Assembly: GCF_006838285.1 (NCBI RefSeq)
Contig: NZ_CP038228.1
Span: forward strand, 124,001 to 188,000
Direction: 5' to 3'
Length of the DNA stretch: 64,000 nt
Source: Xanthomonas translucens pv. cerealis
GTDB lineage: Bacteria > Pseudomonadota > Gammaproteobacteria > Xanthomonadales > Xanthomonadaceae
The notes under the pieces were generated by a model. That model saw only the letters and a list, made by a program, of their open reading frames with translations. It was not told the DNA's origin and searched no databases. Positions 31,836 to 40,861 of this stretch are shown piece by piece; position 1 is the stretch's first letter, and every line of letters starts with the position of its first letter. The translations under genes and the position numbers were made by a program.

Positions 31836-31841
31836 AGTATA
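31836..31841 (-). promoter_or_regulatory. -10 box of the 6S RNA promoter
   Basis: TATACT on the minus strand, about seven bases before the predicted 6S RNA 5' end at ~31829. The -35 region is weak by eye. Confidence 0.6.
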
Positions 31842-31926
31842 GCGCTGTCGCCGCGCTTGGCTAGTCCGTTCGTCGGTCGCGCAGTACGCGGCAATTCACG
31901 TTGATGATCGAAATGCGATGGGTGTA

Positions 31927-32220
31927 TCAACGCGCCGTATCGACCACGCCGTCGAGGCGGCGATTGAGATCGGCGAGCGTGCGTGCCATCTCATGATCGC
32001 GCCGCGCCTGCTCGTCGCGCAGTTGCTGCAGTTCGTGCGCCAGGTTCAAGGCGGCCAGCACCGCGACCCGGTCCACCGCGGCCATGCGGTTGCTGCCGCG
32101 CACCTCGCGCATCTTCGCGTCGAGCAGGCGCGCGGCGGCGAGCAGACTGTCGCGTTCCTCGGCTTCGACGCCGACGGTGTATTCGCGGTCCAGGATGCGG
32201 ACGCTGACCGGTTCGCTCAC
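31927..32220 (-). CDS. zapA: Cell division protein ZapA
   Basis: Small protein that crosslinks FtsZ filaments at the division ring. The 97-residue product has the ZapA head [37 protein letters not shown] and a C-terminal coiled coil ([18 protein letters not shown], then [12 protein letters not shown]), written in two parts here. It starts at GTG 32220, which overlaps the stop of the gene upstream (GTGA). It is followed by the 6S RNA gene. Confidence 0.94.
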   Translation of the reverse strand: MSEPVSVRILDREYTVGVEAEERDSLLAAARLLDAKMREVRGSNRMAAVDRVAVLAALNLAHELQQLRDEQARRDHEMARTLADLNRRLDGVVDTAR

Positions 32221-32438
32221 GTGTGCTGCTCCAGCGACTTGAGCCGGGTGATCATCGCTTCGACCCGCGAGCGCGCCTGCTCGTTCTTGGTCAGCAGCTG
32301 CGAGCGCTCGCCGATCAACTGCTCCTGCTGCTGGCGCAGGCTGCGGTTTTCGTCGGTGAGGCGCTGGCAGCGCTCGACCAGCGTTTCCACGCGTGCGGCG
32401 AGGGTGCGGAGCTGGGCGATGGCGTCGGGGCTATCCAT
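32217..32438 (-). CDS. TIGR02449-type small coiled-coil protein
   Basis: A 73-residue, almost entirely coiled-coil protein ([49 protein letters not shown]). Proteins of this family are regularly encoded just before zapA and resemble ZapB in build; a role with ZapA in division is inference. Start ATG 32438 gives [10 protein letters not shown]; an ATG at 32456 is possible. The stop overlaps the zapA GTG, so the two are translationally coupled. Confidence 0.85.
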   Translation of the reverse strand: MDSPDAIAQLRTLAARVETLVERCQRLTDENRSLRQQQEQLIGERSQLLTKNEQARSRVEAMITRLKSLEQHT

Positions 32439-32505
32439 GGCGCCCACGATAGGCATGCGCCGGAGTGGCGGTCAAGACGCGGCCGGGCGGCGCGACGGCC
32501 GCCGC

Positions 32506-34725
32506 TCAGGCGGGCAGCAGCAACGGCTGCCGCAGCAACTGCAGGCAGGCGTCCGGTTCCAGCGCCGGCGCGACCAGGTGGCCCTGGATCTCGTCGCAGC
32601 CGTGCTGGCGCAGGAACGCCAGCTGGTCGGGCTGCTCCACGCCTTCGGCGACCACGTTCAGCGCCAGCGAGTGGCCCATCGCGATGATGGTGCTGGTGAT
32701 CGCTTCGTCGTCCGGATCGCGGGTCAGGTCGCTGATGAACTCCTGGTCGATCTTCAAGGTGTTGATCGGCAAGCGCTTCAGGTAGGCAAGCGACGAATAG
32801 CCGGTGCCGAAGTCGTCGATCGCCAGGGCCAGGCCAAGGGCGCGGCAGGCGTGCAGGGTGGCCGCGTTCTTGCCGACCTGCGACATCACCACGCTTTCGG
32901 TGAGTTCCAGTTCGACGTTGGCGGCCGGGACCCCGGTCTCGTCCAGGATCCGCGCCATCAGCGCCGGCAGGTCGCCGCGCTCGAGCTGGATCGCCGACAC
33001 GTTGACCGACATGCACAACTCGGTCAGGCCCAGCGCGCGCCAGCCGCGCAGGGTGGTGCAGGCCTGGCGCAACACCCACTCGCCGATCTCCAGGATCAAC
33101 CCGGTCTCCTCGGCCAGGGGGATGAACTGGCTCGGCGAGACCGTGCCGAAATCGGCGCTGTGCCAGCGCAGCAGCGCTTCCACGCCGACCACGCGCTGCT
33201 CGCGCAGCGAATAGCGCGGCTGGTAGACCAGCTTCAGTTCCTGGTCGAGCGGGATCTTGCGCAGGGTGCTGGCCAGCGTGGCGCGGTGGCGGGTGGCTTG
33301 GTCCATGCGCGCCGAATACACCTGCACGTTGCGGCGCCCGGCGGCCTTGGCCTGGTACATCGCGGTGTCGGCGTGCTTGAGCAGTTCGCTGGGCAGCAAC
33401 GCATGCTGCGGGAACAGCGAGATGCCGAGCGAGGAGGAGATCGCCACTTTGCGACCATCCTCCAGCTGCAGAGGCGCATCGAACGCGGCCAGCACGCGCG
33501 CGGCGACGGCTTCGGCCTCGGCTTGGTCGGCGATGTCCTCCACCACCACGGTGAATTCGTCTCCGGCCAGCCGCGCGACCGTGTGCTGCGGACCCGCCGC
33601 CTGCTGCAGGCGTTCGGCGACCGCGCGCAGCACCCGGTCGCCGACCGCATGGCCGAGCGAATCGTTGATGTCCTTGAACCGGTCCAGGTCCAGGAACAGC
33701 ACCGCCACCGCGCTGCCCTGGCGCCGCGCGCGCACGATCGCGCGCGCCAGCCGTTCGGACAGCAGCGCGCGGTTGGGCAGGCTGGTCAGCGTGTCGTAGT
33801 TGGCCAGGTAGCGCAGTTCCTGCTCGGCGCGCTTCTGGTCGGTGATGTCTTCCAGCACCACCACGTGGAAGCTGTGCCGGCGGTCGGCATCGACGACCGT
33901 ATTGCGGCGCACGTGGCAGAGGATCTCCAGGCCGTCCTTGCGCCGCTTCCAGGCTTCGCCGCGCCAGGGCTGGCCGTGGTCGTGCGACGGCGGCGCCGGG
34001 GTCTCGGGCGCGTGGTCGAGCAGCGCGATCGGCTGACCAAGCACTTCGCGTTCGCTGTAGCCGGTGATGCGGGTGAAGGCCGGGTTGACGGAGATGAAGC
34101 GGAACTCTTCGTCCAGCACCGCGACCGCTTCGCTCATGCTGCGCAGCACCTCGCTGGCGATGCGCCGCTCCAGGTCGGCTTGGCGGTGCGAGGTGATGTC
34201 GCGTGCGGTGCCGGCGAGCCGGCGCGGCTTGCCGTCGGCGCTGTAGTCGACCACGCGGCCGCGCACCCGCGCCCACAGCCACACGCCGTCGCCTGCCAGG
34301 TCCACCCGGTATTCGGCCACGTACACCGGGGTCAGTCCCTCCAGGTGCTCGCGCAGCGTGCGCTTGGCCTGCGGCACGTCGTCGGGATGGATGCGCAGCG
34401 GGTCGTCCTCGCGGATCACCATGGTGATCTCCTGCGCATGCGGCGCAGCTTCGTCGGCGCGCATGCGGCGCAGCTTGCGCTGCTGCAGGTCGTAATCCCA
34501 GAAGTGCTCGCCGGAGCCCCACAGCGCCAGTTTCAGGTGGCGGTCGCGCTGCTGCAGCTGCTGCTGGTGCTGCAACTGCTGTTGCATGCGCCGCCGCCAG
34601 TGCAGCGCCTGCAGCGCGGAGATCACCGTGGCCACCGCCAGTACCGCGGCGGCGGCGGCCCAGCACCAACGCCAGTCCATGCCGGCATGGCCGACAATTC
34701 CCGCAGCGACGTGCTCGATCGACAT
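32506..34725 (-). CDS. PAS-PAS-GGDEF-EAL cyclic di-GMP enzyme
   Basis: A 739-residue protein: one N-terminal transmembrane helix (~16-41), two PAS domains (~60-180 with [12 protein letters not shown]; ~185-310 with [19 protein letters not shown]), a GGDEF domain (~310-475, active-site loop LAGDEFTVV, i.e. an AGDEF variant known to be active) and an EAL domain (~485-735). The EAL part retains [43 protein letters not shown] and VAEGVEQ, so phosphodiesterase activity is likely. Net activity cannot be told. ATG 34725 begins [10 protein letters not shown]; no strong ribosome site. Divergent from the YecA-like gene. Confidence 0.93.
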   Translation of the reverse strand: MSIEHVAAGIVGHAGMDWRWCWAAAAAVLAVATVISALQALHWRRRMQQQLQHQQQLQQRDRHLKLALWGSGEHFWDYDLQQRKLRRMRADEAAPHAQEITMVIREDDPLRIHPDDVPQAKRTLREHLEGLTPVYVAEYRVDLAGDGVWLWARVRGRVVDYSADGKPRRLAGTARDITSHRQADLERRIASEVLRSMSEAVAVLDEEFRFISVNPAFTRITGYSEREVLGQPIALLDHAPETPAPPSHDHGQPWRGEAWKRRKDGLEILCHVRRNTVVDADRRHSFHVVVLEDITDQKRAEQELRYLANYDTLTSLPNRALLSERLARAIVRARRQGSAVAVLFLDLDRFKDINDSLGHAVGDRVLRAVAERLQQAAGPQHTVARLAGDEFTVVVEDIADQAEAEAVAARVLAAFDAPLQLEDGRKVAISSSLGISLFPQHALLPSELLKHADTAMYQAKAAGRRNVQVYSARMDQATRHRATLASTLRKIPLDQELKLVYQPRYSLREQRVVGVEALLRWHSADFGTVSPSQFIPLAEETGLILEIGEWVLRQACTTLRGWRALGLTELCMSVNVSAIQLERGDLPALMARILDETGVPAANVELELTESVVMSQVGKNAATLHACRALGLALAIDDFGTGYSSLAYLKRLPINTLKIDQEFISDLTRDPDDEAITSTIIAMGHSLALNVVAEGVEQPDQLAFLRQHGCDEIQGHLVAPALEPDACLQLLRQPLLLPA

Positions 34726-34884
34726 GGCGGGAACAGGGCTTCGGTCAGGGAAGGGATAGTGGAGTGTAGGCGCCTGCCGGAAGCCTTCACAAGCAGCGCG
34801 GCACATGTGGATTGCTACACTGCGCAGACCCGCTCCGCCGCTGGCCCCGACTCCCGTGGCCAGCGCACACCAGGCCTTGCGTCC

Positions 34885-35430
34885 ATGATCGAACTTCCCA
34901 GCGCCGACGACGTCACCCAAGCCAGCCAGCAACTGGGCCTGGCCGCGTCGGCGGCCGAACTCCACGGCGCGTTGTGCGGCTGGCTGGCCGGCGGCGGCGC
35001 CGACCTGGCGGCGTGGCCGGCGGCGGTGCTGGCCGATGCCGGCATCGCCACGCCGCGCCGCGGCGACGTGCTGGACCGGCTGCGCGAGGCCAGCGCAGCG
35101 CAGCTGGAGGACCGCGACTTCGCCTTCGACCTGGTGCTGGCCGATGCAGGCGCACCGCTGTCCGAGCGCGCCGACGCCCTGTTCGACTGGTGCCGCGGCT
35201 TTCTCGGCGGTTTCGGCCTGGCCGCCGGCGCCAAGCCGCCGTTGTCGGAAGAGGGCGAAGAGTCGCTGCAGGACCTGGCGCGGCTGGCCCAGGCCAGCAC
35301 CGACGATTTCGACAGCGCCGACGAGGACGAGGACGCGCTGGCCGAGATCGAGGAATTCGTGCGCGTGGCCGCGCTGCTGCTGCACAGCGACTGCGTGCTC
35401 GGCCCGCGCCATCGGCAACGCCTGAACTGA
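34885..35430 (+). CDS. UPF0149 / YecA-YgfB family protein
   Basis: A 181-residue acidic protein starting [20 protein letters not shown], with [31 protein letters not shown], and the acidic run [23 protein letters not shown], typical of the YgfB family. YgfB-like proteins are small cytoplasmic factors encoded just before pepP; in Pseudomonas YgfB affects expression of a cell-wall amidase. The gene ends four bases before pepP, so they form an operon. Confidence 0.92.
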   Translation: MIELPSADDVTQASQQLGLAASAAELHGALCGWLAGGGADLAAWPAAVLADAGIATPRRGDVLDRLREASAAQLEDRDFAFDLVLADAGAPLSERADALFDWCRGFLGGFGLAAGAKPPLSEEGEESLQDLARLAQASTDDFDSADEDEDALAEIEEFVRVAALLLHSDCVLGPRHRQRLN

Positions 35431-35433
35431 GCG

Positions 35434-36765
35434 ATGAAACGACTCACCGGCATCGGCGCGGGCGAATACGCGCGTCGGCGCAAACAGTTGATGGACATGG
35501 CCGGCGACCACGCCATCCTGGTGTTGCCGAGCGCACCGGAGCGGGTGCGCAGCCACGACACCCATTACCCGTACCGGCAGGATTCGGACTTCTGGTACCT
35601 GTGCGGTTTCCCCGAGCCGGAAGCGGTGCTGGTGTTGGTGCCGGGCCGCAAGCACGGCGAGACGCTGCTGTTCTGCCGCGAGCGCGATCCCGAGCGCGAG
35701 GCCTGGGACGGTCCGCGGGAAGGCCAGGACGGCGCGGTGGAACGCTACGGCATGGACGATGCGTATCCGATCGAGGACCTCGACGAGATCCTGCCGGGCC
35801 TGCTGGAAGGCCGCTCGCGGGTGTACTACCACTTCGGCCGCGATGTGGATTTCGACCTCAAGCTGATCGGCTGGGTCAATCGGGTGCGCGCCCAGATGCG
35901 GCATGGCGCGGAGCCGCCGCACGAGTTCCTGGAACTGGGCCATCTGCTGCATGAGCAGCGCCTGTTCAAGTCGCGCGACGAGATCGCGCTGATGCAGGTC
36001 GCCGCCGACCTCAGCGTGGCCGCGCATCGCGCGGCGATGCGGCTGGCGCGGCCGGGCATCCATGAGTACCAGTTGCAGGCCGAGATCGAACGCGAGTTCC
36101 GCGCCGGCGACGCCTGGCCGGCCTACGGCAGCATCGTCGGTAGCGGCGCCAACGCGTGCGTGCTGCACTACCGCGCCAACGCCGCGCGCCTGCGCGACGG
36201 CGAGCTGGTGCTCGTCGACGCCGGCGCCGAGTACCGCGGCTATGCCGCCGACATCACCCGGACCTTCCCGGTGAGCGGCCGCTTCAGCGCCGAGCAGCGC
36301 GCGCTGCACGATCTGGTCGGCGCGGCGCATGCGGCGGCGCTGGCGCAGGCGCGGCCGGGCGTGGCCTACGAGGCCGGGCACCTGGCGGCGGTGCAGACCC
36401 TCACCGAAGGCTTGCTGCGGCTGGGCCTGCTCAAGGGCACGCTGGAACAGAACCTGGCCGATGGCGGCTACCAGCGCTTCTACCGGCACAAGACCGGGCA
36501 CTGGCTCGGCCTGGACGTGCACGACGTCGGCGACTACAAGCTGGCCGGCGCGTCGCGTCTGCTGGAGCCGGGCATGGTCTTCACCATCGAGCCGGGCCTG
36601 TACATCGCGCCCGACGACAAGGCGGTCCACGCGAAGTGGCGCGGTATCGGCATCCGCACCGAAGACGACGTGCTGATCACCGACGACGGCCACCGCGTAC
36701 TGACCGCGGCGCTGGCGCGCAGCACCGAGGAGATCGAGGGGTTAATGGCTGGCAATAGGAAATAG
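35434..36765 (+). CDS. pepP: Xaa-Pro aminopeptidase P
   Basis: Dinuclear-metal peptidase removing an N-terminal residue that precedes proline. The 443-residue protein has the N-terminal creatinase-like domain (DTHYPYRQDSDFWYLCGF) and the pita-bread catalytic domain with ligands in VDAGAEYRGYAADITRTF (two Asp), KTGHWLGLDVHD (His), FTIEPGLY (Glu) and GIRTEDDVL (Glu). Full length. The start lies four bases after the YgfB-like stop. In other bacteria ubiH-type genes often follow; here gene debris follows instead. Confidence 0.96.
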   Translation: MKRLTGIGAGEYARRRKQLMDMAGDHAILVLPSAPERVRSHDTHYPYRQDSDFWYLCGFPEPEAVLVLVPGRKHGETLLFCRERDPEREAWDGPREGQDGAVERYGMDDAYPIEDLDEILPGLLEGRSRVYYHFGRDVDFDLKLIGWVNRVRAQMRHGAEPPHEFLELGHLLHEQRLFKSRDEIALMQVAADLSVAAHRAAMRLARPGIHEYQLQAEIEREFRAGDAWPAYGSIVGSGANACVLHYRANAARLRDGELVLVDAGAEYRGYAADITRTFPVSGRFSAEQRALHDLVGAAHAAALAQARPGVAYEAGHLAAVQTLTEGLLRLGLLKGTLEQNLADGGYQRFYRHKTGHWLGLDVHDVGDYKLAGASRLLEPGMVFTIEPGLYIAPDDKAVHAKWRGIGIRTEDDVLITDDGHRVLTAALARSTEEIEGLMAGNRK

Positions 36766-36885
36766 GAAAAGCGGCAGGCTGTGCGTGACATGGATGGCCG
36801 TAAGCGGAACCTCATGTGATCGCGCTCGCTCTTGCGATTTCCGGTTCCCAAAGGGCTGGCCGCGACCTCCGTTGCGGAGGCCGTT

Positions 36886-37051
36886 GCGCTAAGCGGCAAA
36901 ACACGCTGGCCAGGGTCGGGTTCTCCGTATCGCTGGCGGTGCAGGCCACTTCGTCCCCGATGTAGATGCCGCGGTCCCTGTCGATGCTGGCGGTGTGGCC
37001 GCCCTGCTTCGCCTCGTCCAGCAGCATGTCGATGAAGTACACACCCGGTTC
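36886..37051 (-). pseudogene. Partial copy of the pepQ 3' end
   Basis: Reads EPGVYFIDMLLDEAKQGGHT, ASIDRDRGIYIGDEVACTAS and PTLASVFCRLAQ leftward. The intact pepQ at 38781-40112 ends with EPGVYFIDMLLDEVKTSGHA, ASVDWERVAQFAPYGGIRIE, DEVACTDGDPQNLTRPAF. The remnant lacks the VAQFAPYGG stretch and has no 5' part. Both lie in the same orientation, about 1.9 kb apart, which suggests a decayed partial duplication or the relic of a paralogue. Confidence 0.8.
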
Positions 37052-37138
37052 GCGAGTTGGCGTGAATCTTCTGCTGAGCCTGGGCGGCATTGGCGGTGGC
37101 CGTGCGGTGGCACAGGCCGACCTGGAGCAGAGGCTGGC

Positions 37139-37285
37139 GGCCTGGGCCGCCTGGCCGTGGTCAAGGCCATCGCCCAGGCGCACGGCGGTGATGCAACCTG
37201 CCGGCCCTCGGGCACGGGTGGCACCGCCTTGCTGCTGCGCTGGCCGCTGCCGGCTAGCGAACCGGTGCCGCTGCCGGGCGCGTGA
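37139..37285 (+). pseudogene. Histidine-kinase C-terminal tail remnant
   Basis: The rightward frame reads GGLGRLAVVKAIAQAHGGDA, TCRPSGTGGTALLLRWPLP and ends with a stop at 37285. This resembles the G2 box and last strand of the HATPase domain of sensor kinases (GLGLAVVxxIAxAHGG). No upstream kinase sequence, start or partner regulator is present, so it is a leftover fragment. Confidence 0.6.
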
Positions 37286-37319
37286 TTCGCGGCAAGCCGT
37301 GGTCGCCAGGCGTCGCAGC

Positions 37320-37955
37320 TCAGGGCGTCGGAGTGCCGCTCTCGCCGGCTGGTGCGGGCGCAGGCGCCGCGCCCTTCGTCCGCCACGGCAGCATGCGCGC
37401 GAGCACGTCATCGCGGCGCACCCAGTGGTGGAACAGCGCCGCGGCGATGTGCAGCGCAACGACCAGCCACGCGATCCATTTGCCGATGAAATGATGCACG
37501 ACATCGATGGGCGCTTCGAACGCTTCCCAGCTCAGGGCGAAGCGCTGGCTGATCCACGCGAACAGCCGGGTCTCGTTGAATCCGGTGATTCGAAACAGGC
37601 CGAAGTCGGTGTCGGCGCCGGTGCCCACGTAGCCGGTCAGCGGCATGACGATCAGCAGGGCGTACAGACCCCAGTGCGCGGCATGCGCGAGCCGATGTTC
37701 CAGCGGCGATCCCGGCGGATCGTCCGGCTGCACGTCCAGCCACCGCCACAGCAGCCGCGGTAGCACCAGGAAGCCGACCAGCAGGCCGAGCACCCAATGG
37801 ATGTTGAGCACCGGCAAGGACGCGTCGGAGGTATCGTCCATGAACCAGATGACGTAGTAGACGACAACGTAGGCGCCGATGAACGCGGCGGCGGTGGTCC
37901 AGTGGAACAGCTTGGCGACGAAGCCGAAGCGATTTGCGGTAGTGCGCCATTGCAT
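37320..37955 (-). CDS. Cytochrome b561
   Basis: A 211-residue membrane protein with four transmembrane helices and His residues placed to bind two b haems: AKLFHWTTAAAF, VLNIHWVLGLLVGF, LAHAAHWGLYALLIVMPLTG and VVHHFIGKWIAWLVVALHIA. Likely accepts electrons from quinol in the inner membrane, as in E. coli CybB. Hydrophilic Pro/Ala-rich tail (GAAPAPAPAGESG). It lies 25 bp downstream of a TetR-type repressor gene on the same strand, so its expression is probably controlled by that repressor. Confidence 0.92.
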   Translation of the reverse strand: MQWRTTANRFGFVAKLFHWTTAAAFIGAYVVVYYVIWFMDDTSDASLPVLNIHWVLGLLVGFLVLPRLLWRWLDVQPDDPPGSPLEHRLAHAAHWGLYALLIVMPLTGYVGTGADTDFGLFRITGFNETRLFAWISQRFALSWEAFEAPIDVVHHFIGKWIAWLVVALHIAAALFHHWVRRDDVLARMLPWRTKGAAPAPAPAGESGTPTP

Positions 37956-37980
37956 GAGAGGAACTCCTGGTAGCGATCGT

Positions 37981-38574
37981 TCAGCGGGCGAGCAGGCTGC
38001 CTAGCAGCCGTTCCAGGCCGTCCAGCGCGTCGGCCAGGCGCGCCTGCTGGTCGCCTTCCGGTTCGGCGATCCAGAACGAGGCTTCGGTGATGGCGCCGTA
38101 GAGCATGCGGGCCATCACGCCCGCATGCAGCGGCGCCACCGTGCCTGCGGCGATCAGGATTTCGAGCGAGGCCTGCAGTGCGCCGATCCCCACCGACTGT
38201 GCGGTCGGCGGGATGTCGCCGAACACGGCGCGTGCATCCTGCAAAATGATGCGGCGGATCTCCGGCTCCAGCGCCAGTTCCAGATAGGTGCGGCAGCGGC
38301 GGCGAAACCCTTCCCACGGGGAGGGTGCCGCGTCCGACACGGCCTGCAGGCGTGCGCCGACCTCAACCTCGATCTGCTCGATGACCGCGGTCAGCAGGCC
38401 TTCCTTGCTGGCGAAGTGATGGTAGAGCGCGCCGCGGGTCATGCCCGCCGCGGCAGTGAAATTGTCCATCGAGGTGTGCGCGAAACCCTGCGTAGCGAAC
38501 GCATGCCGCGCCGTCGCCAGTAATTTGGCCCGGGTTTGTTCGACCATCTCGGTGCGGGAGCGGCGGCGTTGCAT
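37981..38574 (-). CDS. TetR-family repressor
   Basis: A 197-residue regulator with an N-terminal TetR HTH (RHAFATQGFAHTSMDNFTAA, AGMTRGALYHHFASKEGLL, residues ~20-60) and a helical ligand domain (SPWEGFRRRCRTYLELAL, LQDARAVFGDIPPTAQ). The GALYHHFASKEGL form is that of TtgR/AcrR-like subfamilies. Start ATG 38574 gives MQRRRSRTEM; the longer frame would run through the operator region. Two matching palindromes lie 18-54 bp upstream. It is followed by the cytochrome b561 gene, the likely regulated partner. Confidence 0.92.
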   Translation of the reverse strand: MQRRRSRTEMVEQTRAKLLATARHAFATQGFAHTSMDNFTAAAGMTRGALYHHFASKEGLLTAVIEQIEVEVGARLQAVSDAAPSPWEGFRRRCRTYLELALEPEIRRIILQDARAVFGDIPPTAQSVGIGALQASLEILIAAGTVAPLHAGVMARMLYGAITEASFWIAEPEGDQQARLADALDGLERLLGSLLAR

Positions 38575-38591
38575 CGGGGGCGTCCAGCTCG

Positions 38592-38628
38592 CATACGCAG
38601 TGTATGTTATTTGCATGCGCCACGTATG
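38592..38628. promoter_or_regulatory. Two tandem TetR-type operators
   Basis: CATACGCAGTGTATG (38592-38606) and CATGCGCCACGTATG (38614-38628) share the form CATRCGC-N3-GTATG, each an imperfect palindrome, with centres 22 bp apart (two helix turns). They sit directly upstream of the TetR gene, as expected for autorepression. Confidence 0.75.
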
Positions 38629-38780
38629 TCAAAGCGGCCGCGCGCATGCCGCTGGTGGACCGGAAGCGGCGATTCAACGTCGCCAGGATGCGCGCTGATC
38701 CGTGGCGCTGCGTGCCGCTTGCCATTGGCGGCAGGGCTTTGGCGGCAGGCGTTGTTGCTATTTCCGAATCCCTGCGGCCG

Positions 38781-40112
38781 TCAGGTCGCCAAAGCCGCAA
38801 ACGCCGGCCGGGTCAGGTTCTGCGGATCGCCGTCGGTGCAGGCCACTTCGTCTTCGATGCGGATGCCGCCGTAGGGCGCGAACTGCGCCACGCGCTCCCA
38901 GTCCACGCTGGCGGCGTGGCCGGACGTCTTCACTTCGTCCAGCAGCATGTCGATGAAGTACACGCCCGGTTCGATCGTCACCACCATGCCCGGTTCGAGC
39001 ACGCGGGTCATGCGCAGGTAGGGATGGCCGGCAGGGCGCTCGATGCGGCCGCCGCGGTCGTTGGCAGCGAAGCCGGCCACGTCGTGCACCTGCAGGCCGA
39101 TCGGATGGCCGAGGCCGTGCGGGAAGAACGCGGCGCTGACGCCGGTGGCCAGCGCGGCTTCCGGCGATACGGTGATCACGCCGAAGTCCTTGAGCACGCC
39201 CATCAGCGCCAGGTGCGCGTCGAGGTGCAACTGCTTGTAGTCAACGCCGGCGCGCACGCTTTGGCCCATGCGGATTTGCGCGGCGTCGATGGCGTCGATC
39301 AGCGCCTGGAATTCGCTGCCGGTGTCGGCGGCGTAGCTGCGGGTGATGTCGCTGGCGTAGCCGTGCGCGGAAGCGCCGGCATCGATCAGGAAACTGCGCC
39401 GCTGCGCCGGTGCCTGCCGCTCCAGTTCGGTGTAGTGCAACACTGCGCCGTGCTCGTTCAGCGCAATGATGTTGCCGTAAGGCAGCTCGTTGGCGTCCTG
39501 GCCGACTGCACTGCAATACGCCATGTGGATCTCGAACTCGCTGCGGCCGTCGCGGAACGCGGCTTCGGCGGCGCGGTGGCCGTGCACCGCCAGCTGCTGC
39601 GCCTGGCGCAGCAGCGCCAGTTCGTAGTCGGTCTTGTAGGCGCGGTGGTATTCCAGGTATTGCACCACCGCCTCCGGATTGTTCGGCACGTAGTCGCCCA
39701 GCGCGCTCTGCGCTTCGCCGAGTATCGCGCAACGCGCGGCCGGTCCCGGCAGCAGCGCCAGCGCTTGTGCCGGCGTGCGGATGATGTGGATGTCGCAATG
39801 CTCGACCCACCAGCCGTTGGGTGCGGCCGGCATCACGTGCCAGTAGTCGCGCGGCTGGTGGAAGATCAGTTGCGGACGGCGCCCCGGGGTGTGCACCAGC
39901 CAGCTGTTCGGCACCCGGGTCAGCGGCAGCCAGGCCTTGAACTGCGGATTCACCGCATAGGGGTAATCGCGATCATCGAATACTTGGTAGTGCGGGCTGC
40001 CGCTGGGTACGAGCAGATGCTCGAAGCCGCCGCGCGCCAGCGCGGTGTCGGCGCGTTGCGCCAGCGTGCGCAAGTGCGCGGTGTACAGGGCGCTGGGGTC
40101 TTGCTGGATCAT
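38781..40112 (-). CDS. pepQ: Xaa-Pro dipeptidase PepQ
   Basis: Metal-dependent dipeptidase cleaving X-Pro dipeptides (prolidase). The 443-residue protein, the usual PepQ length, has LLVPSGSPHYQVFDDRDYPY, KAWLPLT, HVMPAAPNGWWVEHCDI, the metal ligands in FLIDAGASAHGYASDITRSY, FFPHGLGHPIGLQVHDVAGF, VVTIEPGVYFIDMLL and GGIRIEDEV. ATG 40112 opens on MIQQDPSALYTAHL. A second, broken copy of its 3' end lies at 36886-37051. A very long perfect hairpin lies upstream. Confidence 0.96.
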   Translation of the reverse strand: MIQQDPSALYTAHLRTLAQRADTALARGGFEHLLVPSGSPHYQVFDDRDYPYAVNPQFKAWLPLTRVPNSWLVHTPGRRPQLIFHQPRDYWHVMPAAPNGWWVEHCDIHIIRTPAQALALLPGPAARCAILGEAQSALGDYVPNNPEAVVQYLEYHRAYKTDYELALLRQAQQLAVHGHRAAEAAFRDGRSEFEIHMAYCSAVGQDANELPYGNIIALNEHGAVLHYTELERQAPAQRRSFLIDAGASAHGYASDITRSYAADTGSEFQALIDAIDAAQIRMGQSVRAGVDYKQLHLDAHLALMGVLKDFGVITVSPEAALATGVSAAFFPHGLGHPIGLQVHDVAGFAANDRGGRIERPAGHPYLRMTRVLEPGMVVTIEPGVYFIDMLLDEVKTSGHAASVDWERVAQFAPYGGIRIEDEVACTDGDPQNLTRPAFAALAT

Positions 40113-40180
40113 GGCGGCAGCTCGGTCGGCGATGCGGGAACGCAGGCGCCAAGTTTGCCGCAAACGACGCGAGCGTGTTG

Positions 40181-40225
40181 ACGCACCGCGCGCCTACGCA
40201 TGGCATGCGTAGGCGCGCGGTGCGT
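40181..40225. repeat. Perfect 21-bp inverted repeat upstream of pepQ
   Basis: The arm at 40181-40201 (starting ACGCACCGCGCGCC, ending TACGCAT) is the exact reverse complement of 40205-40225, with only GGC between them. It stands 69 bp upstream of the pepQ start and next to a REP-like cluster. No T-tract follows on either side. Confidence 0.9.
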
Positions 40226-40280
40226 AGGCGTCGCCGGGAAGCGGCAACCGTTGCCAAGCCTACCGGAGCTTGTTCTTCTA

Positions 40281-40496
40281 TGTTGTGCAGGCGATGGAAA
40301 CTGGAGCGGCTTCAGCCACGACGAGCGGAGTGGTGGATTTTCCGAACGGGCATGCGTCGGGACTGAAGTCCCTCCCACAAGAGGCCTCGCAGCTCGGCGG
40401 CGTCGGTGGAATCCTTGTGCGACTTCAGTCGCGACGAGCGCAGCGGCGGGCCGTCCGGCTTCGGAAGTTGTCGCGGCTGAAGCCGCTCCTACAGCG
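40281..40496. repeat. Cluster of REP-like palindromes
   Basis: Units in both orientations: GGAGCGGCTTCAGCCACGAC near 40301, GTCGGGACTGAAGTCCCTCC near 40356, TGCGACTTCAGTCGCGACGA near 40417, and GTCGCGGCTGAAGCCGCTCC near 40471, the last followed by TACAG. Same family as at 13039-13481. It fills the gap between pepQ and the leftward PilZ gene. Confidence 0.82.
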
Positions 40497-40519
40497 GCGC
40501 CAGCGATGCTGCCAGCGCG

Positions 40520-40861
40520 CTAGCCGGCTGGCCCGGCATTGATCCATTGCCGCAGCAGGTCGCGATGCGCAGGCGAGATGGTCAGGAAGCGGAAGCCGGC
40601 CCAGGCCTGCCCCGGCGCCTGCGCGCATTCGCTCCACAGCAGGTGCACGCCGATGTCGATCTGCACTTCGCGGCCCGCCTGCGGCATCGCGAAGCGCAGT
40701 TGGTACAGCGCGTCTTCGTGCAGTGGCACGCAGGCCAGCAGCAGCATGCCGCTTTCGGAGACGTTGCCGAGCCGGCCGACCACCGCGTCTTGCATGATGT
40801 CCAGCACCGGCACCATGTCCGGGACCTGGCGGCGCGGCGCGCGGCGGGCTTCGGCGATCAT
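40520..40861 (-). CDS. PilZ-domain protein
   Basis: A 113-residue single-domain PilZ protein, a cyclic di-GMP receptor type. The N-terminal RRAPRRQVPDM supplies an RxxxR-like Arg pair and VVGRLGNVSESGMLLLA matches the (D/N)xSxxG element, so c-di-GMP binding is plausible. Its ATG overlaps the stop of the DUF1631 gene (ATGA), so both are co-translated. The nature of its partner suggests a joint role in motility or biofilm (inference). Confidence 0.9.
   Translation of the reverse strand: MIAEARRAPRRQVPDMVPVLDIMQDAVVGRLGNVSESGMLLLACVPLHEDALYQLRFAMPQAGREVQIDIGVHLLWSECAQAPGQAWAGFRFLTISPAHRDLLRQWINAGPAG

Larger units (their letters stand above)
36766..37319. other. Gene graveyard between pepP and the cytochrome b561 gene
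   Basis: A 554-bp stretch without an intact gene. It holds a leftward piece of a pepQ-like gene and a rightward histidine-kinase-like tail, listed separately. The first 40 bases, AATAGGAAATAGGAAAAGCG and on, resemble the heptad elements. Confidence 0.7.

Noticed and set aside
31918..35430. Open frame of ~1170 codons on the plus strand
   Set aside because: Antisense to zapA and the GGDEF-EAL gene; only the end (from 34885) is the real YgfB-like gene.
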